DNA of 57,596 nucleotides from Pseudoalteromonas sp. P1-9 (GTDB lineage Bacteria > Pseudomonadota > Gammaproteobacteria > Enterobacterales > Alteromonadaceae). Position numbers and translations under genes: made by a program. Below the pieces are notes generated by a model, which saw only the letters and a program-made list of their open reading frames with translations, had not been told where the DNA came from and searched no databases. Within the stretch, counting starts at the first letter, position 1. Each line of letters opens with the position of its first letter. Positions 1 through 8,694 of the stretch are shown here, piece by piece. The stretch is from contig NZ_LKBD01000032.1 in NCBI RefSeq assembly GCF_001399975.1, positions 1-57,596 on the forward strand, written 5' to 3'.

Positions 1-88
1 GCTTAGATTACTAGGCCACACATCGAGCGCCGCGATAAAAGCACGCTCAAACAGAACAAAAATAGAACAGCAAAGATCAACAGACCCT
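1..88 (-). repeat. Left copy of a terminal inverted repeat (edge of a multicopy element)
   Basis: Positions 1-88 match the reverse complement of 57462-57549 with no gaps and four mismatches (positions 43, 51, 69 and 76), so 84 of 88 bases agree. Similarity stops at position 88/89, and the flanks are unrelated. Strand is given so that the element reads from its GGGTCTGTTGA edge outwards. It runs off the left end of the window. It could be the end of an insertion sequence, or the conserved flank of another multicopy locus such as an rRNA operon. The sequence alone does not decide. Confidence 0.75.
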
Positions 89-437
89 AGTATTCCCTAC
101 TAGCTCGATAACGAGCAACTAATCAATAAATTAGCGATTAAAAATATCCTTATAGAAATTAAGGTTTCTGTATTTGATTATTTACATTTTTGCTATAGAA
201 CAATGCAAAACATCTTTATAAACAGCTGCTGTTAAGCACGCATTTGCTCTACGCCCCCTAAGCTTACTGGCTTTAGTTTTAAGTACCTAAAGAACTTAGA
301 ATAATTTTTTCTGTTATAGAGTGTAATATTTTTCTAATCATTTTTTACGATAAACATTTTCATTACGTTTCAACTTAACGTAAAATCTCGGAAAAAATTT
401 CTTTATATTTTACTCTGTTAGCCCGTTGGAGCCCCCT
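89..437. other. Intergenic region upstream of the giant surface protein
   Basis: AT-rich stretch with no credible gene. A small hairpin lies at 103-116 (GCTCG, ATAA loop, CGAGC) close to the edge of the terminal repeat. The remainder presumably carries the promoter of the large gene that follows, but no convincing -35/-10 pair was found. The ribosome binding site GGAG at 428-431 sits six bases before the ATG at 438 and decides that start. Confidence 0.5.
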
Positions 438-3400
438 ATGAAACTAAACGCTGTCAGAACCCTTGTATGTGCAGCCCTTGCTACGTCAGGTTTTTCGGCC
501 TATTCACAATGCCACAGCCCGATTTATGGTATTGCCAGTGATGCAGGCCAAGGTGTTATTCATAAGCTCGATGAATACACAGGTCAAAGCCTGTCAAACT
601 CAATCGCACTGTATGATTCTGCCGCAATCGCACTCGATAAAGCGTCACAGCGTTTGTATTATGTTTCAGTTCCACAAAATAATGGCCACAGTTATCTTGC
701 ATATTATGATATAAACTCGGGTTCACACCATCAGGTTGGTAAGACTAAATTCACTTACCGTTTGGTAAGCGATCCGAGCCAAAACTTACTGTGGGCCGCA
801 CACGACGATACCTTATTTACCATAGATCCAACGACAGGCTATGTCGCAATTTATGGAGAGCTTACAGGCTTTCGCAATGAACAAGATAAAAACTGGGGTG
901 ACTTAACCTTTATTGGCGACAACTTATATTTAGTCAGTAAAAACAGTTTGTATCGCGTTGATACAACAGCGTTAACCGTTGAGATTGTTAACCAGCATAA
1001 CCTAGCATTAGCGACAGGGGCCGCTAAAAACCAGGTAGGCGAACTCATTTTTTCACGTCAGGATAATTTAGGTGGCTCTGAATTTTTCGCTTACGACATG
1101 GGTAAATCATCACTCAGCTATTTATCAACCAGTGCTCACCGCTTTACCGATTTAGCATCGGCTAACTGTGGCAGTGATGGTTCAGATCATTCTGGTGGTG
1201 AAGACAGCTACTATAAAATCAGTGCAATTTACAGCCTAGATAAAAGCCCTGAAGAAGGTGATGAAGCGCACATCCGCGTTAAATTCAACAAAATCCTCGA
1301 TGATGACAAAGATTTAAACTTAAAATTAAGCAGCGGTACCGCACAAAAAGGGCAAGATTTTAATACCACAGCGTTTATTTCATTTAACCGTGGCGAAAGC
1401 TATCCGTATTTAGTTGATTTAGCCAGCCCACAAAAGATCTCTGTACCGCCAGGTGGTCGCCATATCGATATTTTGCTTGATTTAAATGATGACGGCAAAG
1501 ATGAAGATACTGAATACTTCACGCTCGAAGCATGGCACAGAGATACACTGTCGGATCGCCTAACACTTAATCAAGATATTCTCGACCCATCAAGTAACCA
1601 AGGTGACCTTCGCGTCAACGCTGTTTATTCACGTCATAGTGATGATCTTGTTGAAGAAGGCCGCACCATTAAATTCCGCTTGAAGTTCAACAAAGATTTA
1701 GTACTACCAACGTTACTTAACCTTGAGCTTGATGCACTTTCGGCAACGATGGGCGATGACTTTTCAGCCAATGCGAATATTTCATTCGACCGCGGTGAAA
1801 CCTTTGTACAAAACGTTGACCTATCTTCGCGCAAAGAAATTTTGGTGCCACCAGGTGGTCGCTATGTTGATATCCAATTTGAATCTTTTGAAGATGATAT
1901 TGACGAAGGTTTTGAGGCATTAAAGCTTAATGCATGGCACCGTGCTGACCAATCTGATCATGAATTTGAAATTATCCGCATTCATGACGAAGACGCAGAT
2001 CTTGATTTAGCAAAAGACGCGGTGCATTCGGTTTTTGCGCTTTATAGTAATGTAGAAGAAGGTGAATTTGTAACCTTTAGAGTTCAGTTTAATCAACCAC
2101 TTAATGATGATGCAAAACTGCGTTTGCGCTTAAATGATGGCGCAGCAACCGCGCAACGTGATTACAATCCAAATGCAGAAATCTCGCTTGATGGCGGCGT
2201 TACGTGGCCAATGGAATACGATTTATCATCCAAACAACGCCCTCTTATTCCTGAAGGCACTGAATATGTGGATGTTCGCGTACATACTTTGCGCGACGAT
2301 GAGGTAGAAAACAGCGAAGATTTCAATCTAACTGCCTACTTAATTAGCGGTGGCACGGATACACAAACAACAACAGTTACCATTTCAGATCGCACCGAAA
2401 ATAGCGATGACTTCCCTGAAGTAAGTAGCATTACGGCAACGCCATTTAAAGTATCTGAAGGTAACTCAGCACTATTCAATGTGTGCTTAGACGGCACCAC
2501 CACACAAACACAAGACTATTATTTAGAAGTAAACCCTGACACTGCTGTACTTGCCGACATTGACTCAGTTGCATATATCAGCTTCGATCAAGGTATCACA
2601 TTTAACACACAAATTGACCTATCGAATACTGCCACAGTTGCAGTACCGCAAGGATTGCGTTGTTTTGATGTAAAAGTGACAACCGCTAACGACACTCTTG
2701 ACGAACAACAAGAGCAGCTAGTACTTGCAGCTTGGGGGAAAGACGACGGCATCGACCGTAAAGCTGAAAGTTTAATAATTGAAAATCAAAACACGAACCC
2801 TGCTCCTGAAGTAGCTGATGTAATCGTAGAAACTAAAAAAGTAAAAGAAGGTAAGGAGCATACATTTACCGTATTCTTAACCAATGTGACAAATGCGGTA
2901 ACACCTTTTTCACTTTCATTAGAAGATGTAACTGCTGTAAAAGAACGAGATTATTCATCTGAAATTGAATATAGCAGCGATAATGGCGCAAACTGGGTTA
3001 AAGCCAACTTAAACACTACCTCAGAAGTGACGATGCCCGAAGGCATAAATCATTTTCTAGTGAAAGTTGTTACATTAACAGATGAAGAAGCGGAATATAC
3101 AGAAAGCTACAAGCTACAGGTTGCAAATGTTAGTGCTGAAGCAGAAATTTTAGACGATTCAAATTCTATACCGGCACGCTTAATCGAAAATGCGCCGCGA
3201 GAGTATGAAGTTTCTGAAGGCAACTACGCAGTATTTGAGTTAAGTTTAGATAAACAAGTAGTCACGACACAAAACGTGTTTGTAGAACTAAAGTCAGACG
3301 ATGCAACAGCAAATGACGACTTTGATCCTCAAGCTGAATTCTCATTTGACAATGGCGCTTTCTGGCAGACAATCGACCTTAGCGCAGCAAATTCATTCTT

Positions 3401-6400
3401 GCTTGAGAAAGATACGCAAGAATTCCTTGTTCGCGTATCGATTATTAAAGATCAACACGCAGACGAAGAAATTGAAACCCTGCAACTACATGCATGGACT
3501 CAGCAAGAGCAACTCGATTTAATTGAAGCGCCAGTATTACTTATTGATGCGACGCCTAAAAATGCGGTAATTGATTTTATCAGCACTGATAAAAACCCAA
3601 TGATGGAAGGTGAAGAAGTCACTTTCAATGTTGTGTTTGACCGTAAGTTAGAGAAATCGCAATCACTCAGCTTCAATGTGATTGGTTTAAATGATACCAC
3701 CAATGACGACTTCTTAAATTCAGGATACGTTTCACTTGATAACGGCGTTACATGGCAAGAAATGTCGCTGGTTGAAAATAAATCGGTTAACGTACCAGCT
3801 GAAATTCAAAATGTATTAATTAAAGTAACCTCTTTAGTTGATGATAGCATTGAAGAAAATGAAGCTTATGAGCTATCGGCATGGTTTGAAGAAACCGGCA
3901 AACACGCAAAAGCAGTATCAGTAACAGACGGCACAGCACCAAAACCACAAGTGATGTCGGTTATTGCAATGCCAGATCCTGTGTCAGAAGGTGCTACAAC
4001 CACATTTGAGGTTACGTTAGATAGCAAAGTAGAACGCGAAATTAGCTTCCCGTTCCAGTTAGTTGACGGTAATGCGCTTGCACAAGAAGACTACGACACA
4101 ACCGTTGAGGTAAGCTTTGACTTAGGCCTGAGCTGGCAAGCCGTTTTACTTGCTTCAACACAAGATATTACGTTACCTGAAAACACAGATACTGTATTTG
4201 TAAAAGTAGCAACACTCACGAATGACGAATTTGAGCAGTCTGAAAGCTTTGCGTTAGTGGTGGATAACGTGGTTGGCAATGTATTTATTAATGACGATGA
4301 CAATGCTGAGCCAATCGCAAACCCAGATACCCTTGAAATCAACGAAGATGAGTTCGCTGAATCAATTGCGGTTATCGCAAACGACGAAGATCCAAACTTC
4401 GATCCGCTGGTTATTTTAGGTACGCCGACATCATTACACGGCGTAGTGACTGTAAACGACGACAACAGTATCAACTATCAACCAAAAGCTGATTACAATG
4501 GTAAAGATATTATCATTTATAGCATTAGCGATGGTCGTGGTGGCGTAGCAACAAGCCAAGTTACCGTTGAAATTGCGGCTGTAAATGATGAACCACGTCA
4601 AACAGAACGCACGCTTACAACAAAAGAAGATGTTGAGATTACCAATATTAACTTGCTAAAAGGCGTAACTGATCCAGAAGGTGAAGCACTTTCAATTATT
4701 GGCAACCCAGTTGCAACAAACGGCCAATTAATTGATGCCGGTAACGGACAGTTCACTTACAAACCAAATGAAAATTACTTTGGTGACGATGAAATCCTTT
4801 TCGTGGTAAGTGATGGTGAAACCGAATTAAACGCAAAGATTGCCGTTACAGTGACCCCTGTAAATGATCTACCTACCGCAGAAACTGCTTCGCTAACGGT
4901 TGCAGAAGACAGCGAAAATGAGATTGTTGATACCAGCCCTTATACCCATGATGTGGATGGTGATACCTTAACGGTAACGAATGCCACAGCTAACCACGGT
5001 GAAGTAAGCGTTAACCCAGATGGCACTCTGAGCTATTCGCCAAAAGAAAATTATGCTGGTAGCGATCAGATTAGCTACACGGTAGTCGATGGTAACGGTG
5101 GTTCGGTAGTTGGTATTATCAATGTACTGGTAACAGGTGAAACGGATGCACCAAACGCAAATAACGATGAAGCACAAACCGATGAAGACCAGAAAATCGA
5201 TGTGATTGATGTGCTAGCAAACGATAGTGATCCTGACAACGATACATTAACAGTAACTCAAGCTGAGTCTGACAACGGTGTTGTTACTATCAACGCTAAT
5301 GGCACGCTAAGTTACCAGCCAAACGACAACTTCTTCGGTAAAGATACTATTCACTACACCATTAACGATGGTGAATTAAGTGACAGTGCAGTGGTTGTTG
5401 TTACGGTAAATGCTCTAAACGACGATCCAACAACAACTGAAAAAATCATTGAAGTGGATGAAGACTCTAAAAATAATGTCGTTGATTTAACTCAACATAT
5501 TTCAGATGTTGATGAAGATCCTGCAAAAGCAGTATCGGCTACTGCGTTACACGGTAGCGTAGAAGTAAAATCAGACGGTAGCTTGCGTTATACACCAAAC
5601 CTAAATTACTACGGTGACGATACTATCACTTACCAAGTAGAAGATGGTAAAGGTGGCACAGCAGAAGGTGTTGTAAAAGTAACCGTAAAACCACTTGATG
5701 ATGCGCCAATTACACGTAGTGATTACCTTTCAATCAATGAAGATGAATCAGTTACTGGCTTTGATGCACTGCAAAATGACGAAGACCCAGACGGTCAATC
5801 AATTTCATTGGTCTCGGCGACAACTGCAAAAGGCAAAGTAACGGTTAACGGTAATCTTATTAATTACAAACCAGATGCTGATTTTTATGGCGAAGTGGGC
5901 ATTGAGTACACCATCACTGATGGCGAAAATCAATCGACTGGCTACATTACAATTGATGTAATGCCTGTTAACGATGCGCCTACAATACAACCAGCATCAG
6001 TTGCTGTTGATGAAAACTCAAAAAATAATGCGATTAATATTCTCGATAAAATTGAAGATAAAGATGGCGACAACGCTAAGCCGGTTTCAGTATCAACTGA
6101 TGACGGTACCGTTTCAGTAGATGGCAATGGCATTATTTACTTTACGCCAACCAAAGACTTTGTTGGCACTGCAAAAATCGATGTCACAGTGTCAGATGGT
6201 AACGGTGGCTCAGTAACCGGTTCTATTACGGTAGTTGTAAACTCGGTTAATCAACCACCTGTGGCTGTAGATGATGGCATTCAAGCATTCCAAGACACAC
6301 CACTTTACAACGTTGATGTACTTTGGAACGACTCAGATCTTAACGGTGATGATTTAACGCTGATTTCTGCGGTTGCTAATCACGGTACCGTGGTAATTGA

Positions 6401-7463
6401 TAGCAACCAAAACCTGACCTACACACCAGATGCTGGCTTCCATGGTCAAGATTGGATTACATACACCATCAAAGATCCTGAAGGTTTAACTGACAGTGCT
6501 TTAGTAGATGTACGTGTTAAACAAAACAACGCACCGTCAGCAAATAACGATGTTGCAACAATTGACCAAGATACGTCGCTAACACGCTTCAATGTACTAG
6601 CAAACGATAGCGACCAAGACTCCGATGCCCTTAGCGTTACAAACGCTGTTGCAAACGTTGGCGTAGCACAGGTAAACACTGATAACACCATTACCTTTAC
6701 TCCTCCTGCAAATTGGGTTGGTAAAGCACGTATTACTTACACCGTGAGCGATGGTAAAACCAACGGTACAGCACAAGCGGTACTTGAAGTGACTGTACTT
6801 TCAACTAACCAAGCACCCATTGCGAACCCAGATTCAGCATCGGTAACGCAAGGTGAGCGCTTATCGTCAATTAATGTACTTGGTAACGACAATGACCCTG
6901 ATGGCGATACCCTAACCGTAACAAGTGTTAGTGCCAGCCACGGTATTGCAACAATTAACAGTAACGGTACAGTACGTTATCAAGCACCTGAAAATTACGA
7001 AGGTCTAGTGGTCGTTACATACGGTATTAGTGATGGCAAAGGTGGCAACGCTTCAAGTCAGGTGAACATCAACGTAACGAAAGCATTAGCCCAATGTATT
7101 ACAGAATCTGGTAATGGCTTAACTTTTGCACCAGGTACCAGTATTGCATTTGCCCACAAACGTAGTGCTGATTATCAACAAGCGTATAAAGTGCTTTCTA
7201 ATGGTACTGCGATATCCAATTGGCAATATCCAGAGAATACAAGCAGTTGGGTAGAACGCGCTACACTAACAGGAGGCAATACGTTCTCGATAACGTACAA
7301 GTTTAAAGAAAATAACCGTACGTGGAAGTATGGTAGTTGTGAAACCATTTTAGGTAGCAATAACACAGGTTACATAAACTGTGACGATACCGGTGGTGAT
7401 GGCGACTATAATGATACGCAGCTTCGCTTCCGTATCACCAATGCAAATGGTGTGTGTAAATAA
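438..7463 (+). CDS. Giant secreted surface protein with Calx-beta-like and cadherin-like tandem repeats
   Basis: About 2341 residues. A Sec signal peptide (to about residue 24) is followed by an N-terminal beta-rich domain (about 25-250) beginning with Cys. Then come eight Calx-beta-like repeats (about 256-1285) sharing an EEG/SEG opening, a 'SFD.G..W' centre and a negatively charged 'DD..E..E' end. Ten repeats of the Big_9/cadherin-like type follow (about 1290-2215), with 'NDSDPD..TLTV', 'G.V..N.DGTL.Y.P' and 'YT..DG.GG' motifs. A Cys-containing C-terminal domain (about 2217-2341) contains DGDYNDTQLRF. Repeats of this kind usually bind calcium and act in adhesion or biofilm; that role is inferred. 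No type I secretion genes lie nearby, and the signal peptide argues for Sec export. ATG 438 is chosen over an in-frame TTG at 426 because of the GGAG at 428-431. Confidence 0.85.
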   Translation: MKLNAVRTLVCAALATSGFSAYSQCHSPIYGIASDAGQGVIHKLDEYTGQSLSNSIALYDSAAIALDKASQRLYYVSVPQNNGHSYLAYYDINSGSHHQVGKTKFTYRLVSDPSQNLLWAAHDDTLFTIDPTTGYVAIYGELTGFRNEQDKNWGDLTFIGDNLYLVSKNSLYRVDTTALTVEIVNQHNLALATGAAKNQVGELIFSRQDNLGGSEFFAYDMGKSSLSYLSTSAHRFTDLASANCGSDGSDHSGGEDSYYKISAIYSLDKSPEEGDEAHIRVKFNKILDDDKDLNLKLSSGTAQKGQDFNTTAFISFNRGESYPYLVDLASPQKISVPPGGRHIDILLDLNDDGKDEDTEYFTLEAWHRDTLSDRLTLNQDILDPSSNQGDLRVNAVYSRHSDDLVEEGRTIKFRLKFNKDLVLPTLLNLELDALSATMGDDFSANANISFDRGETFVQNVDLSSRKEILVPPGGRYVDIQFESFEDDIDEGFEALKLNAWHRADQSDHEFEIIRIHDEDADLDLAKDAVHSVFALYSNVEEGEFVTFRVQFNQPLNDDAKLRLRLNDGAATAQRDYNPNAEISLDGGVTWPMEYDLSSKQRPLIPEGTEYVDVRVHTLRDDEVENSEDFNLTAYLISGGTDTQTTTVTISDRTENSDDFPEVSSITATPFKVSEGNSALFNVCLDGTTTQTQDYYLEVNPDTAVLADIDSVAYISFDQGITFNTQIDLSNTATVAVPQGLRCFDVKVTTANDTLDEQQEQLVLAAWGKDDGIDRKAESLIIENQNTNPAPEVADVIVETKKVKEGKEHTFTVFLTNVTNAVTPFSLSLEDVTAVKERDYSSEIEYSSDNGANWVKANLNTTSEVTMPEGINHFLVKVVTLTDEEAEYTESYKLQVANVSAEAEILDDSNSIPARLIENAPREYEVSEGNYAVFELSLDKQVVTTQNVFVELKSDDATANDDFDPQAEFSFDNGAFWQTIDLSAANSFLLEKDTQEFLVRVSIIKDQHADEEIETLQLHAWTQQEQLDLIEAPVLLIDATPKNAVIDFISTDKNPMMEGEEVTFNVVFDRKLEKSQSLSFNVIGLNDTTNDDFLNSGYVSLDNGVTWQEMSLVENKSVNVPAEIQNVLIKVTSLVDDSIEENEAYELSAWFEETGKHAKAVSVTDGTAPKPQVMSVIAMPDPVSEGATTTFEVTLDSKVEREISFPFQLVDGNALAQEDYDTTVEVSFDLGLSWQAVLLASTQDITLPENTDTVFVKVATLTNDEFEQSESFALVVDNVVGNVFINDDDNAEPIANPDTLEINEDEFAESIAVIANDEDPNFDPLVILGTPTSLHGVVTVNDDNSINYQPKADYNGKDIIIYSISDGRGGVATSQVTVEIAAVNDEPRQTERTLTTKEDVEITNINLLKGVTDPEGEALSIIGNPVATNGQLIDAGNGQFTYKPNENYFGDDEILFVVSDGETELNAKIAVTVTPVNDLPTAETASLTVAEDSENEIVDTSPYTHDVDGDTLTVTNATANHGEVSVNPDGTLSYSPKENYAGSDQISYTVVDGNGGSVVGIINVLVTGETDAPNANNDEAQTDEDQKIDVIDVLANDSDPDNDTLTVTQAESDNGVVTINANGTLSYQPNDNFFGKDTIHYTINDGELSDSAVVVVTVNALNDDPTTTEKIIEVDEDSKNNVVDLTQHISDVDEDPAKAVSATALHGSVEVKSDGSLRYTPNLNYYGDDTITYQVEDGKGGTAEGVVKVTVKPLDDAPITRSDYLSINEDESVTGFDALQNDEDPDGQSISLVSATTAKGKVTVNGNLINYKPDADFYGEVGIEYTITDGENQSTGYITIDVMPVNDAPTIQPASVAVDENSKNNAINILDKIEDKDGDNAKPVSVSTDDGTVSVDGNGIIYFTPTKDFVGTAKIDVTVSDGNGGSVTGSITVVVNSVNQPPVAVDDGIQAFQDTPLYNVDVLWNDSDLNGDDLTLISAVANHGTVVIDSNQNLTYTPDAGFHGQDWITYTIKDPEGLTDSALVDVRVKQNNAPSANNDVATIDQDTSLTRFNVLANDSDQDSDALSVTNAVANVGVAQVNTDNTITFTPPANWVGKARITYTVSDGKTNGTAQAVLEVTVLSTNQAPIANPDSASVTQGERLSSINVLGNDNDPDGDTLTVTSVSASHGIATINSNGTVRYQAPENYEGLVVVTYGISDGKGGNASSQVNINVTKALAQCITESGNGLTFAPGTSIAFAHKRSADYQQAYKVLSNGTAISNWQYPENTSSWVERATLTGGNTFSITYKFKENNRTWKYGSCETILGSNNTGYINCDDTGGDGDYNDTQLRFRITNANGVCK

Positions 7464-7484
7464 CACTCGTTAAGTCAGCTTATT

Positions 7485-7510
7485 AAAGGCCTGCAATTGC
7501 AGGCCTTTTT
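7485..7510 (+). terminator. Rho-independent terminator after the giant surface protein
   Basis: AAGGCCTGCAATTGCAGGCCTT is a perfect 22-base palindrome at 7486-7507, flanked by A on the left and followed by T residues. It begins 22 bases after the stop codon. The central AATT would form the loop. Confidence 0.9.
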
Positions 7511-7587
7511 ATTGCCGAAAACTATTCCATCTTGGGTTAATAGTTTGTAAACTCTAACACATCTGACCAGTTAAGCAGGCAATACCT

Positions 7588-8622
7588 ATGCAAACACGCA
7601 TTACCGAACTTTTTGGCATTGAACACCCAATCGTATTACCCGGCATGAGCTGGATTTCAACACCAGAATTAGTCGCGGCCGTTTGTAATGCCGGCGGTTT
7701 AGGTATTTTGGCGTCAGGTCCACTTAGCCAACAACAAACCCGAGATGCAATTGCAACAATCCGCTCGCTTACCGATAAGCCATTTGGCATTGGCATTACG
7801 TTAATGATGCCTGGCGCAAAGCAAAACGCCAAAATCGCACTCGAGCTACAAGTACCTGTGATTAACTTTTCACTTGGTAAAGGTGATTGGCTTGTCGAAG
7901 GCGCTAAGCAATATGGCGGTAAAGTAATCGCCACAGTGGTGACTGAAAAACATGCCCTTGCTGCACAAAAGTCAGGGGTAGACGCACTGCTTGTGACCGG
8001 ACATGAAGCAGCCGCTCACGGCGGCGAAGTTACATCGCTATGTTTAGTACCCAATATTGTCGATATTGTCGATATTCCTGTAATCGCAGCAGGTGGTTTT
8101 GCCGACAGTCGAGGTTTAGTGGCAGCTCTTGCCCTTGGCGCAGACGCTATCGCAATGGGCTCTCGTTTTGCAACCAGTCTTGAAAGCCCAGTGCACCAAA
8201 ATGTTAAAAATGCGGTGATTGAAAAGCGCGTCGCAGATACTATTTATTCCAAGAATTTTGATGGTCTTTATGCGCGCGTAATGAAAACACCTGCAGCACA
8301 AAAAGCCACTAGAAAACCAATGAACTTTTTAAGCGCCACCATTAAGTCATTTAAAGCAGCAAAAATGGTCGATATGCCGTTGTGGAAACTGCTTGTCGGC
8401 TTGATAGCCCAGTTTGATAAAATCAAAATGTTGTCATTATTTGGTGCCGCTACCGAAAAGCTTGAAGCTGCAACCATCGATGGCGATTTAGAAAACGGTG
8501 TGCAATTTATTGGTCAATCGCAAGGGGTTATTCATGAGGTTAAGTCGGTACAGCAAATCATCAACGATGTTGTTTCAGGAGCCGAAACGCGTATTCAAAC
8601 ACTTGCTAATAAATCAATTTAA
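7588..8622 (+). CDS. Nitronate monooxygenase family (2-nitropropane dioxygenase-like) flavoenzyme
   Basis: 344 residues of a TIM-barrel, FMN-dependent nitronate monooxygenase-like protein. Visible family features are the N-terminal GIEHPIVLPGMSW segment, AGGLGILASG, the HEAAAHGG loop and the phosphate-binding IPVIAAGGFADSRGL...GADAIAMGSRF region. Family members oxidise alkyl nitronates such as propionate 3-nitronate, a toxin, to harmless products; some relatives have other FMN-dependent roles. The gene is monocistronic, between two terminators. Cytoplasmic: no signal peptide is visible. The true substrate cannot be read from the sequence. Confidence 0.85.
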   Translation: MQTRITELFGIEHPIVLPGMSWISTPELVAAVCNAGGLGILASGPLSQQQTRDAIATIRSLTDKPFGIGITLMMPGAKQNAKIALELQVPVINFSLGKGDWLVEGAKQYGGKVIATVVTEKHALAAQKSGVDALLVTGHEAAAHGGEVTSLCLVPNIVDIVDIPVIAAGGFADSRGLVAALALGADAIAMGSRFATSLESPVHQNVKNAVIEKRVADTIYSKNFDGLYARVMKTPAAQKATRKPMNFLSATIKSFKAAKMVDMPLWKLLVGLIAQFDKIKMLSLFGAATEKLEAATIDGDLENGVQFIGQSQGVIHEVKSVQQIINDVVSGAETRIQTLANKSI

Positions 8623-8650
8623 TGTGTTAACCCCAGTTAATTAGGTAGTA

Positions 8651-8677
8651 AAAAGCCCCGATATTACGGGGCTTTTT
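8651..8677. terminator. Bidirectional terminator between convergent genes
   Basis: AAAAGCCCCG, a six-base loop (ATATTA), then CGGGGCTTTTT. The A-run on the left and T-run on the right allow it to end both the nitronate monooxygenase-like gene (+) and the S9 peptidase gene (-). Confidence 0.92.
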
Positions 8678-8694
8678 AATAACTAAACCACACT

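Noticed and set aside
4091..4474. 127-residue antisense frame inside the giant surface protein gene
   Set aside because: It is a low-complexity Ser/Thr-rich shadow of the Asp/Glu-rich repeats on the other strand, with no ribosome site and no similarity seen.
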